64,000 nt of DNA from Maratus speciosus. Lineage: Eukaryota > Arthropoda > Arachnida > Araneae > Salticidae. The first letter of the stretch is position 1, and each line of letters starts with the position of its first letter. Made by a program: the position numbers and the translations under genes. The stretch spans positions 14,492,981-14,556,980 of the forward strand of contig OZ010798.1 of assembly GCA_963932465.1 (NCBI GenBank), given 5' to 3'. The notes under the pieces are model-generated. The model saw only the letters and a list, made by a program, of their open reading frames with translations, searched no databases and was not told the DNA's origin. Below, one piece after another: positions 24,870 to 37,500 of this stretch.

Positions 24870-25085
24870 TATTTTCCCTTTACTTTCAATATAAATGTAG
24901 TACTTCAGTTGCCACGATTACAAAATTTGTATTAAAAACTAAATAAAAATTAATATCTCAAAAACAAATTGAGATACAGATTTCAAACAAATTGCATTTA
25001 AAAGCACATTTTTTTCCCTGTACGAAGGTGTAAAATTTGAAAATGTTCGATGTTTAGAAGTTTAAAAAATTGCAGTAGCGAGAAT
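24870..25085 (+). repeat. Dispersed repeat, second copy of 4486-4715
   Basis: Shares 'caaacaaattgcatttaaaag', 'aaaatttgaaaatgt' and 'agaagtttaaaaaattgc' with the first copy. Confidence 0.6.
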
Positions 25086-25223
25086 TGCAATACCGAAATT
25101 TCATTTCAAATTTCAAAGTGTTGCCATTCGCAAAATGACGTATGCGTTACGCACAGATATGTTTGTCCTTTATAATATAGATAGTTAAATGAAAAAAATG
25201 ACATACATTTGGAAGTAAAAAGG

Positions 25224-25457
25224 GTTGGGTTGATTTTTGACGGCCGATTATCTTCACGAGGGATATAGGCCCGGGGGAGTGCCCTCCGTGGGGGTCTTTC
25301 TAAGGGAACCTAATCCGTATTTACGCATGGAAAATCCACGGCTCGAAGAAAACCACGAAAACTCCGAACGATTAGGCCGACGGGCGCGATTGGGATCGAA
25401 CCCAGCACCTCCCGTCTACCAGCTTCGAGGGCAGAACCTCTCGGCCACTGGTGGGGC
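25224..25457 (-). mobile_element. tRNA-derived SINE with perfect 14-bp target-site duplication
   Basis: The duplication tggaagtaaaaagg lies at 25210-25223 and 25458-25471. On the minus strand the head has an A-box-like GTGGCCGAGAGG and a B box GGTTCGATCCC (complement at about 25393-25403), recalling class II tRNAs such as Ser or Leu. The GC-rich body has no poly-A tail and ends near aaaaatcaaccc. The frames in this segment are SINE sequence, not genes. The flawless duplication implies a fairly recent insertion. Confidence 0.85.
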
Positions 25458-25869
25458 TGGAAGTAAAAAGGAAAGAAAAGAACGTGTATATTCATTAAAA
25501 GAGCAAAATAAATAAATATTACATAATAAATAATGAACATGCAAAATAAGTAAATATTATATGGCAAATGATATAAAATAATAATTATTATAGTAATGAA
25601 TTAGAATCTTATGGACAGAAATAATAAAGTAAAATAAGTAAACGATGATATTCTATAAAATTGCCTAGTATATGGTTCGAAATACAATGCCATTCTTAAG
25701 CATTAACAGAAAACGAAATCCCCTAAGGCATTCGACTTAAAATACGGTAATCCAGTTGACAAATAGTCTGCCTAACGCCTATTGTGTGCTTGGAAAGAGG
25801 GGGTGATTGATAAACGCCTTCTTTAACTCCCAGTCTCGAGAAGTGGGGGGAAGCACAAACGCGCAAACG

Positions 25870-26013
25870 CGTTCATAGCCATCTACAAGTAGAATATTTT
25901 GACCGCCTATACGCGCTTGTGACCATCTACAAGTACAAAAGTCTGACCGCCTATATGCGTTCACGACCACTTACAAGTACCAAAGTGCGACCGCGGATAC
26001 GCGTGCGTGACCA
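25870..26013. repeat. Minisatellite, about 3 units of ~47-50 bp
   Basis: Units contain 'gaccgcctatacgcg', 'gtgaccatctacaagtac' and 'aaagt(c/g)(t/c)gaccgc'. The units are GC-rich against an AT-rich background and end at gggttaaaa. Confidence 0.7.
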
Positions 26014-26052
26014 CAAAAGGGTTAAAATATATTTTCATTCTTTCCTGTTTTA

Positions 26053-26499
26053 GGTGCGTTCATAGTTATATAAATACTTAGCACCTATAGTCGTCTTCCG
26101 GTCCGTCCGTCTGTCTGTCTCTCCGAATATAAGAGCGCAAAAACTACCCAACCGAACCAGGTTTGGAATTTAATCTATATAGAATCGCTGCAGAATTGTG
26201 TCGAGTCCTTTCTAATTTTATGAAAATCGAATCAAAACTTAAAAGATATTCATAAAAGTTTTCTTCTTTCTATCAAATCCTATCATGAATTCAATGCTAT
26301 CCCATGATAGGTCATGATTCTAGGTTGCCATGGTGATGACGTCCTGTTTAAGAGGGAGTCCTATCATTTCCGTATGACTGAATTTAATCTATATAGAATC
26401 GTCATAAATTTCGTATGAATGCCTTTTTGCATAAGAGTACAAAAGCTATTGCCCCAAGATCTGACTATTTATAAAACGTGTTATAGTACGAACGTACCT
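26053..26499 (+). repeat. Dispersed 'GTGCGTTCGTA' repeat, copy 2
   Basis: It starts ggtgcgttcatagttata and ends gtacgaacgtacc. The internal order matches 5047-5467, including 'gaaaatcgaatcaaaactta' and 'cccatgataggtcatgatt'. Confidence 0.75.
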
Positions 26500-26529
26500 C
26501 ATTAGCCACGTACAATTTCCAACTTCTTT

Positions 26530-27000
26530 GCTTTCTTCTATCTTTACAAGAAGAAAGTATTGGATTCGTGAAAAATCTCCACTTCCAGTCTTCGACGGAT
26601 TTAAACGTTTTAGAAAGTCCTGAACGCGATTTGACTGTTTTTAGGAAATAACTGGTCTGTGAGTCTGTCTTTATGTCACACAAATTTTGTGGTCGCTCTA
26701 TCTCAAGAACTAATGCACGGAATTTAATAAAACTTTAGATTGATTTAAATCTTGATATCGATGATGTTGATTAGTTTTGGTGTAAATCGGCCTACAAGTG
26801 GCGCTGTAATGCTGCATTTTTTACAATTTACACAATTTTAGCGATAGTCCTATCTCAAGAACTAATGCACGGAATTTCATCAATCTTTATTTTCTGTTAG
26901 ACCTTGCCATACGTTGGTGCTGTTTAGGTTTTCATATAAATCATATAACAGGTGGTGCTGCTTTGCTACATTTTTCACGATAGCTGTATCTCAAAAACTT
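26530..27000 (+). mobile_element. Helitron-like repeat, copy C (3' truncated)
   Basis: It begins with the hairpin ctttcttctatctttacaag...aagaaagt and includes two to three ~130-bp internal units with 'gaactaatgcacggaattt'. It lacks the CTAG end. Confidence 0.65.
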
Positions 27001-27362
27001 AGGCATGTTATACTATTATAAATATTACGCATATTCCCATATTTAGTAAGTTTACGTTTTATTAAATAAATGCAAAAATATTTTAGCGTATTTTTTTTTT
27101 TTTTTTTTTTTGTATTTTTCTAGTTCATTTTGCAACGTTTTAAAGTGATTTTACAAACAAATTTGACATAACAAAAATTCAGGCATAAATGGGTTAAAGT
27201 TTTATCTTACACCGTTTTAGAAATTTTAAATAGTATATTATTGCAAGGTGTTAATTGTTTTAGTCTGTTATAATCTCCACCATATAACTTGTAAGTTTCA
27301 TATTTAATTTGAATACTAAGTGCTTTCAAATTATTCCAGTAAAAGTTCATTTTTCTGGTTAA

Positions 27363-28095
27363 GGGGTCTCATGACTCTTAAAATTGGAAAAAAAAGAGAC
27401 TATTTTTAACATTTAATATCATAAAATGTGATTTTATACACAATTTTAATTGGGATGAAAGATATAAGTATGTTCTTTCATTTCATGTGTTTAAAAAATG
27501 ATAAGATGCAGAATTAGTATTTACAGGGGGCTCCAAACTGTTAGACACTTGTCGAGCATAAATTTGAAATAACAGCTTACTCGCAGGATTACAAAATAAA
27601 TTTTGCAAATAGAATGACATTTTTTATGTCTAAGTATACTTCAGATTATAATAATTATCCTGGACCTAAATAAATTTGTATTGAAAGCATTTTTATATTT
27701 TTAATACAAATAGTATTTAGCTAATAAAAAATTTTGAAAATTTCAGCAGTATAATAATCTAATTTTTTTTTCTTTTTTGAACAATAAAAAAGAAATTTTA
27801 GGTTCGGTTTATACGACTAACATGAAACATATGTTTTGAAAATTCCATGAAAAAATATTCAGAAGGTTTTCAGATATCATGCGCGTTATGCCCGAAAACA
27901 TCATTTGGAGAAAATTGACTTCAAAGTTTCAGAAACGATCCTTCAGCTGTTGAGCGGGAATAATTCTAAAAGTCATAACTTCTGTTCTAAAGGGAATTTC
28001 AACAAAACAATTATATCAAAATGTTCAGAAAAGATAGAAGTTTAAGAACTAAAAATATTAAAATTTTTGAAATGTTGAAGCTTTAAGAGTCCTTA
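27363..28095 (+). mobile_element. TTAA element of ~733 bp just upstream of exon 1
   Basis: The left end ggggtctcatgac follows TTAA (27359-27362). The right end near 28095 is decayed (agagtccttataac). It aligns along its length with the element at 53268-55992 once that copy's insertion is removed. It ends 87 bp before the exon that starts at 28183. Confidence 0.65.
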
Positions 28096-28190
28096 TAACA
28101 AGTGATGACAGTTTAACTAAAATTCAAACATAATTAAATTGCTTTTCATTCATTTCTAAATGTCAACCTTTATTTATTTCAGGTTTCATT

Positions 28191-28559
28191 ATGAAAATGT
28201 TCTACACGACCATCCTGATATTGGGATTCATGTCAGGCGTTTACACGGAAACATGTCCAGCAAAAGAAGCTATACATCCATGGGAATGTGAAGAAAATGG
28301 GAGTGGAGACATTATGGTACCTTGTTACAGTGTGTTCTCTATTAAGATGCGCGAACTAGAAACACTCCAACAAGCTTTGAGTGGCTTAGCTGGAAAAAGT
28401 AATGTATGCCTATATTTGTCATCCTTCAATACTAGCCGATTTCCCTCGAATTTATTTTCTGGTATTGGCATCAAGAAATTAGACTTTGGTTCTTGTTACA
28501 TGGATAGTTGGATAAGTGACGACCAGGCAAGATTCCTAGGTTTAGAGAACCATTTAGAG
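28191..28559 (+). CDS. LRR gene, coding exon 1 (signal peptide and N-cap)
   Basis: The exon begins at 28183 after 'tttatttatttcag'. The ATG at 28191 is the first in frame and opens a typical signal peptide (MKMFYTTILILGFMSG). The exon ends in phase 0 at GAG before GTAATC. Reading past the donor gives 15 junk codons. The tail GLENHLE joins in register with exon 2 (ELVIRL), as expected for a continuing LRR. Confidence 0.85.
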
Positions 28560-31500
28560 GTAATCTATACTATCTATCTATTCTATACTAATATTATAAA
28601 CAAGTAAAGTTTGTTTGTTTGTTTGTAGAGGTAATCTCTAGAACTACTGAACCGATTTCAAAAGTAATAATATCAAAATGATGGTGTTAGTCCATATTCC
28701 AACTTAGGCTATATCTTATGGCCATGCCACTACTCCAAAGGGGGTGTAGGGACAAAAAAAGTTCTAAAAATGCAATATTTGTGTTACTGAAGGGCCTAGA
28801 AACATGATATTTGGAATGGTAGTTACTAATAAAATATAAAAGATCTCTAAGAGCATTTCTTAAAAAATTCAAAATTTAAAAGTGATGAAAATGAGCAAAA
28901 ACGTTCTAAATGACGATTTCTACGCAATCTCAGGAAGTACCGAACCGATTTAAAAAATAATGGGGTCAAATGATGGTGGCAGCCCTTGCTTCGACATAGG
29001 TTATATTTTATGTCTGTGCCACTACCCCAAAAGGAGTGCAGCACCAAAATACGTTCTAAAAATGCGATTTTGTGGTACTGAAGGGCCAGCAACTAGAACA
29101 AGAAATTAGGCATGGCAGTTACTTATTAGATATAAATTATCTCTAAGAACATTTCTTTAAAAATTCGAAATTTAAAAGGGGTGATAATGTAAAAAACGTT
29201 CTATCCTGATTTTGGGATTTGTATCGTGAGTGTACACGGAAACATGTCCAGTAAAAGAAGGTATACGTCCATATGAATGTGAAGAAGGTGGAGATATTAT
29301 GGTATCTTGTTATAGTGTGTTCTCTATTAAGATGCGCGAGCTAGAAACACTCCAACAAGCTTTGAGTGGCTTAGCTGGAGAAAGTAATGTATGCCTATAT
29401 TTGTCATCCTTCAATACCAGCCAATTTCCCTCGAATTTATTTTCTGGTATTGGCATCAAGAAATTAGATTTTGCTTCTTGTTATATGGATAGTTGGACAA
29501 GTGACGACCAGCCAAGATTCCTAGGTTTAGAGAACCATTTAGAGGTAATCTATACTATCTATCTATTCTATACTAGTATTATAAACAAGTAAAGTATGTT
29601 TGTTTGTAGAGGTAATCTATAGAACTACTGATCCGGTTTCAAAAGTAATGATATCAAAATGATGGTGTTAGTCCTTGTTCCAACATAGGCTATGTCTTAT
29701 GTCCATGCCACAACCCCAAAGAGGATTCAGGGACAAAAAACGTTCTAAAAATGTAATTTTTGTGTTACCTGAAGGGTCTAGAAACATGAAATTTGAAATG
29801 GTAGTTACTAATAAGATATAAAAGATCTCTAAGAGCATTTTTTTTTAATTCGAAATTTAAAAGGGGTGAAAAGGAGCAAAAGCGTTCTAAAAAGGGTTCT
29901 AAATGGCGATTTCTACGCAATCTCAGGAAGTACCGAACCGATTTAAAAAATAATGGTGTTAAAAGATGGTAACAGCCATTGCTGCGACATAGGTTATATT
30001 TTAAGTCTGTACCACAATCCCAAAAGGAGTGCAGCAGCAAAATACGTTCTAAAAATGTGATTTTGTGTTATTGAAGGGCCTAGCAACTTCAAATTACGCA
30101 TGGTAGATACTTATTAGATATAAACGATCTAATAAGAATCTATCTGAATTTTCTAAGGACATTTCTTAAAAAATTCGAAATTTAAAAGGGTGATAATGTG
30201 CAAAAATCATTGTAAAAAACGTCCTATCCTGACTTTGGGATTTATATCGTGCGTGTACACGGAAACATGTCCGGTAAAAGAAGCTATGCATCCATGTGAA
30301 TGTGAAGAAAATGGGATTGGAGACATTATGTTATCTTGTTATAGTGTGGTCTCTACACTGTAAAAAAAAATCTGTGAAGTTACTAAAGTTTTTCTAGGAA
30401 ACTTGGATTCCTAGAACTTTTCATGTAACGGCAACAACAAAATTTCATGTAACAGACACACTTTTGCCCCGAAAATCAAAAAATCTGTAAGGTTACTAAG
30501 AATTTTTTTGGAAACTGGGATTCCGAGAACTTTTCATGTAACTGCAGCCAGGGTTACAAATAAAAGTTTAGTAGGATTACTGAAATTTTAGCAGATTCAT
30601 TTGTAAAGTTACAGATTTTTGTAGCTTTACAAAAACTAGTTTTGTAGATTTGCAGATTTTTCGTACAGTTACAGGTGAAAGTTTAGTAAGCATGTAACTT
30701 TACATCTGTAGAACTACAGATTTTTTTTTACAGTGTATTAAGAGGCGCGAACTTGAAACACTCCAACAAGCTTTGAGTGGTTTAACTGGAAAATGTAATG
30801 TATATCTATATTTGTCCTCCTTCAATACCAGCCAATTTCCCTAGAATTTATTTTCTGATATTGGCATCAAGAAATTAGACGTCGCTTCTTGTTGTATGGA
30901 TAGTTTTACAAGTGACGACCAGCCAAGATTCCAAGGCTTAGAGAACCATTTAGAGGTAACATATAATATTTGTTTTCAATCGACCTTATGCACGCGACCT
31001 GAGGTCAAGTCTAAAGTTCGTCTTCTGGCGGTATTTACTGTTGAACATTATCATAGCAGTCTTTGGAGTATGAGTTATTAATGCGTGTTTGTTAAAAATA
31101 CCGCAAAAATTTCTTTGCTGTATCAGCACACTGTAAAAAAAAAACACTGTAAATTTGCCAGCACAAACTCGATCACAGTTGAATGTACTGTATCTTTCTT
31201 TGGTTTCCTGACTATTTAAACATGGAAAATACAGTAGTTGCGTAAAATTAACAGCACAATGTACTGGCAATTTGGACGCATTTGGACGACAGCAGAAACT
31301 ACTGGCGTCCAAATTGCCAGTACATTGTGCTGTTAATTTTAAGCAACTACTGTATTTTCCATGTTTAAATAGTCCGGAAACCAAAGAAAGATACAGTACA
31401 TTCAACTGTGATCGAGTTTGTGCGCGAGATGTACAGTACTTTGTACTATAAAAATGTCTTTTTTTTTATTTTACAGTGCATATACGTAATATATTGTAAT

Positions 31501-34500
31501 ATAAATTCAAAATGTTGTGCTGTATGCGCGAAAATTCCCTAAATTTGCAAATTTTCAGTTAACACATTGTAATGCGGGCAATTTTTCGAAAATGAGCACT
31601 GAATTTACGTTCACAAATGCCACTGTAAATTAAAACCTGCTCAGAACCAATAAGAAGCAAGCATTCTTGGATTACACCTTCTTTTTTCGTCCGTGAAAAT
31701 TTCCGGTATCAGTAATAATTTCCGTCACCAACCCACAAAAATGTACTAGTATGTGTCTCGCATACAATGTGTTAAAATGTATGCCCTCAACCTGGGTCGA
31801 GGCTAAAGTCGTCTGCTAGCGGTGTTTGCGCCTGCGCATACTGGCATTCTGGCGGTGCAGTGGATAGAATAATAGATCAACATACCGCCAGCTCTGGTGT
31901 CTGACGTCACGTGCATAAACTCCATTCGCATTCTAATATCATCACTTTCAGGTCTAAGCTATTTCAATCGCATACCTCCCTTTTGACGCAGAATATTTGG
32001 TACTTTTCATGATACAAAACGCAAAATGTATATATGAAAATATATACCATCAGAATGTCATATTCGCCTTCAATTATATCAAAATTAAATTAAATAAACT
32101 TGCTAAAAAAGTGTAATACGTTAAAAATATCGCAAATGTAAAAGATGTTATTATATATAAAAACACAGTTTTGAAAACTTAAAGCTTCAAATATTATACG
32201 CCTTAATACGTTAAATATATCACAAATGTAAAAGATGTTATTACGTATAAAAATTCAAATTTGAAGTTTTAAGTTTTTAAAACTACATTTTTATATGTAA
32301 TAACATCTTTTACAGTTCTGAACATCTTTAACATATTAAGTGCACCTTTTTAGTAAGTTTATTTAATTTAATTTAATTTTTTTTAAATACTTAAAAGATA
32401 TTTTTTTTATAAACTTCAAACTTTCTGGTTCTTAATGAAACAACTATTTAAATCCTTCTATATGTAAAAAAAAAGTTTTGATTTGGAAATGGACCAATGA
32501 AAATCTGCGTAGATATTCCGGGAAGATCGGCATCCAATTTGAATGCTTAAGCATGGCCTTTCTTCGTTAATATTTAAAAAACTGTTGCATACAAAATTAT
32601 GAAAATCGGTAGTTTTATAAAGAAATGTTTGATAAACACGCTGATGCAGACAGTTTGCAAATCGAAGAGTTATTTTAAGAGATATTTAATGCCAAAGTTG
32701 GACAAAATCGTTCCATTAAAAAAGTTTTGTAGGAACAAAAACTGTACATAGGAATTTAATCATTTTTAGATCATTTTATGCGTCAGAATTTCTCGGTGTG
32801 CAGATTGCATTTGGTTTTTTAATTTGACTCATTTTTTGAGGTTTTATTTCTATTTTAAAATCAAATTTTCAGCATTTCGAGAGATATTTTTTAGATATTT
32901 TAGAAAACTAGGGGCTCTGCCCCCTACGAGCTACGCTCGTCAACCCCCGTTCAGACACCGCAGACTCTAAAAGTACGCTAATTTGATCGGCTTTAAAAAG
33001 ATTTCGGAAGATTGAATTATAATTTAAAAAACAATGGCGATCTCCCCATAAACGGATTTCTATTCATTTCTCTTTGACTGGGGAATTTTAAGGTCAAATC
33101 CGCTGCGGTACTACTTGATTAACCCGTCGACGAATTTCGCCAAATTATATAAATCGCCAAAGCACTCGCCAAATTATACAAATTGATATCATTTTTATTT
33201 TAAATAACGAAAGAACAAATAAATTAGTGCAACATTAATAAAAATACAAATAAAACGTCGAAATAAAAATAACTTGATGACGTAGACACGTGTAACTTGC
33301 TTAAAGTCAAGTTAATGTGACATTTACGATCAACCATTATTGACATTTAATCTTATAGTTTGGCGAATGATAGATTTTTGGTCGACGGGATAACTAAGTA
33401 GTACCAAAAATACATATGTCAATCGCTGTTTTCGTCTTTGATTAAGTAAAATAAGATAAACATTTCAAAATAAGCTAATATAAAAGGAATTAAGTAAACA
33501 GAATCTTTGTCTCCCGGTATTTTTTAACAAACCGAAAAGAAAGTTCTTTTAAATAAGACATTTTAAATTAATCGTTTTTAATCTGACGTAATTTTGACCA
33601 AACTATTCTTTCTCTTTTTAATATTCACGTGAAAATACTTGTGTTAGAAATGAAATATTATTTGCGCTTTCCTAACAAAAATAGTTGAAAAATATCCTCT
33701 CAAAATATCAAATAAATGTCTAGCACAATTTCTACATTTAAACCGTTTTGCAATATTATTTGGCGTTCATTTTATGTAATAACTGTAATGTAATGTAAAT
33801 ATGACGTAATTTCTCCTATTTAAGACTTCTAACGGATGTTAATAAATTTATTATTTTACAAATTCCTTTCTCTCTTAAAATACACGTGTAATTATAGTTT
33901 TTATGACGTAATTTTTAATAAGTTACTGCTTTTTGTACATAATTATTTAATTCTAATTCCAAATGTTTTTTTCTGTTTATAATAGTCACGTGTAAATAAA
34001 TTTTTAATTTATTACACGTATAAATATATATATATTTTTTTAAGCAAACATTATTGTTTCCGCTGTTTATACAGTTGGCAACAGTTTAAATTAATATCAC
34101 TTTCTAAAATCAGTAAAAAATATCTCTAGAAATCCTGAAAATGTGAATTTAAAATAGAAATAAAACCTCAAAAAATTAGCCAAATTAAAAAAAAGCAAAC
34201 AGTCTGTACACCGGGAACTTCAAACGTATAAAATGATCTAAAAATGATTAAATTCCTATGTACAGTTTTTGCTCCTATAAAACTTTTTTAATGGAACGAT
34301 TTTGTCCAACTTTGGCATTAAATATCTCTTAAAATAATTCTTCGATTTGAAAACTGTCTGCATCAGCGTGTTTATCAAACATTTCTGTATAATACTACCG
34401 ATTTTCATATTTTTGTATGCATTATTTTTCTTAATATTAACGAAGAAAGACCTCCGGTCACAAAAAATTCAAAACCGGCGGCGGTAGTTACTTTTTTTTA

Positions 34501-37500
34501 GAATAGAGAGATTGTATTAATTTAAACTGTTGCCAACTGTATAACCAGCGCAAACAATAATGTTTGCTTCAAATTAAAAATTTATTTTACACGTGACTAT
34601 TATAAACAGAAAATATAAAAAAAGCAGGAATCATTAAAATTACGTCATAAAAACTATAATTATACGTGAATTTTAAAAGAGAAAGAATATTGTAAAATAA
34701 TAAATTCTTTAACATGCGTTACAAGTCTTAAATAGGAAAATTTACGTCACATTTACGTCACATTACACTTATTACGTAAAATGAACAAAAAATAATATTG
34801 CAAAACAGTTTAAATTATAAAATTGCGCGAGACATTTATTTGATATTTTAAGATAATCATAATATTTCATTTCTCACAAAAGTATTTTTACGTGAATATT
34901 AAAAAGAGAAAGAAAAGTTTGGTGAAAATTACGTCAGATTATAATTGTCTGATTCAAATTATAATTCAGTCTTCCGAAATCTTTTTAAAGCCGATCAAAT
35001 TAGCGTGCTGTTAGAGTCTGCGGTGTCTGAAGGGGGGGAGGGGGGGGGGGTTGACGAGCATAGCTCGTAGGGGGCAGAGCCCCTATTGTAGTATAAATTA
35101 ATATTCAATGAGAAATTATTGAAGAAATCAAATTTTATATATTTTTAAAAAGTTCCGCATAAGAAAGCATAATTTTTTAACATAAAATTTTACATAGACT
35201 TTCTTTAAAATTTAATAAAAACTTGCACAAATTTCATGCAATTATCTGAAAATAGGTTTTATTTGTATATAAACATTGTTTAGTAAAATTTACTTTTATG
35301 TGGTACATTTCACATTTTGAATTCATGAAATAAAGGATTCATGATAGGATTTAATAGAATGAATTTATGAATATGAATATCTTTCTTTTATGAATATCTT
35401 TTTAAGTTTTGATTAGCTTTTCATAAAATTTGAAAGGACGACACAATTCTGCAATGATTCTATACATTACATTTCAAACCATTATGTTGAGTAGTTTTTG
35501 CGCTGCTCTATGCGGACATACAGACGGACGTACCAGACGACGACTATAGGTGCTACGTCCTTATATAATTACGAACGCACTTAATGAGGGAAATTAAGAA
35601 TGGATAAATCATCAATGCCATATAAGAATAAATGATAAAGCAAAAGTAAAATGAAGAAAAAAAATTGCGATAATTATTCACATTAAGAATAGAGGGAAAA
35701 AAATACTCTTTTTGTATAAGTAAGTTTTACATTTACATAATTAAGATGATGATTTCTTTCATCGTGCGAAATATACAAAAGTTTGATTTAATGGAATAGA
35801 GAATTGGGAAAAAAAGAATGGAAAAAGGAAAGGAAAAGAAGGCTTTTCCAGGAAATAAAAGAAAGCGATATCGTTTTAATACGTTCAAGAAAAATCAGTA
35901 TGGTTTATTTTGCCATTAGCTGTCACCGACAGATTAAAATTACAGTAAGTTTTTAAAAGCTTATTAGCAACAGCATAACGTTATTACACATTTAAGAACT
36001 GCGTATAAAAAGACGAAGAAATAAATATTAACAACTTGATATGCTTCATTGACGAAGTAAAAATTAGTAAAAAACTACAAATCAGTCAGTGTTGAAGTGA
36101 CATAACTAGAAGAATTATTTATGTATTACATTAATTTTTATTTTACATCATATAGGGTCAGGAGGGTTAATTATGACCACTTTGTATATTTTCAACATTT
36201 TTTTCTTTCTTTCTTTCTGTTTTTTTTTTTTTTTTTTACTTTTTTCCATTTGGAAAAGTTGTGTTTTTAGTACATAGGAAATAACTTTGACTCTAAGAAC
36301 GCCTTATAAAAGTTTTAATTGCCATAGCCCTTTTTTTTAAGTTAAAAGGATGGTTATAACTCACAATCACACAAGTTTGGGGTAATTAACATCACTAGTG
36401 GGGAAATTATAGCCACTATATTTTCTTTTTATACTTGCCTATACACATTTGTTTGGGGTAATTAAGACCACTTTGAACTCCAAAGTGACAAATCCGTTTA
36501 TCAAAATTTTGATAGACTTAGTTTCAAATTGCTATTCGGATCTCAAAAAGGCTTCAGACTAGTGATAAAGAATATCTAAAATCAGGTTAATTATGAGGGA
36601 TTATAATTAGGTTAATTATCTAAAATGAGGATAATCATTATGGGGTTAAGATCTAAGCTTGAAACAAAATTTTACCATACACAGTTTTCTCCAATATGGT
36701 GGCGGTCACAATTACCCCCTGATCATAATTACCCCTCCTGACCCTATTGTTATAAAAAACAAATCGATAATTGTACGTCAAACGTGGCAAATGAGGTGCG
36801 TTCGTACTATAAAAAGTTTTATAAATATTCAGATCTTGGTGCAATAGCTGTTGCACTCTTGTGCAAAAAGGAATGTATAGAAAATTTATTACGATTCCAT
36901 AGGTAAAATTCGGTAATACGGAAACAATAGGACGTCGTCACCATGGCAACCTAGACCTATTGTGGGATATCATTGAATTCATGGCGTAGGATAGGATTTG
37001 ATAGAATGAAGAAAAGTTTTTTTAATATCGTTTTAAGGTGCCTGACTACGTACGGAGCAATTTTTTCCAAAAAAGCTATTTAATTATTTTTTAAACTTAT
37101 TTTTACTAAGATTATGACTAGAAAATGTGAAAAAAGCAAAAAAATATTTCATCCATCGATAAAATTTTGGTAAATGGAGGAATTTATAGTAAAATTTATT
37201 GAAATTTGGCCCGAAACGCAAAACGCTCTAAATGAAATTCTACTGTATGTATCTTAATTTCCTTTTACACTTCTTATTTAAGACATTGGTGAAGGCAATG
37301 AACTAAAATCTAAGAGATTCTTTAAGTATTTCAAAACTTATAGCATATCGCACCTGTTTACATGTCAATTTTCATAAAATTCATCGATGTCATTCCACAA
37401 AAACATCCATAAAACAAAAAATATTTATTCTAAATTTAAACCTTCAGTTCATTGCCTTCACAATAGTGTAAACAACATACATTTTAAATTTCATAGTGAT

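Noticed and set aside
25237..25515. 92-codon frame with plausible composition
   Set aside because: It lies entirely within a tRNA-derived SINE read in antisense, bounded by a perfect TSD.
28191..28607. Exon 1 as a stand-alone 138-aa secreted peptide gene
   Set aside because: The last 15 codons lie past a strong donor, and the coding sequence continues in LRR register in the exon at 56081. A single-exon reading would end within an LRR.
30986..31405. 139-codon minus-strand frame
   Set aside because: It reads through the arms of the foldback MITE at 31129-31478, with no domain or splice support.
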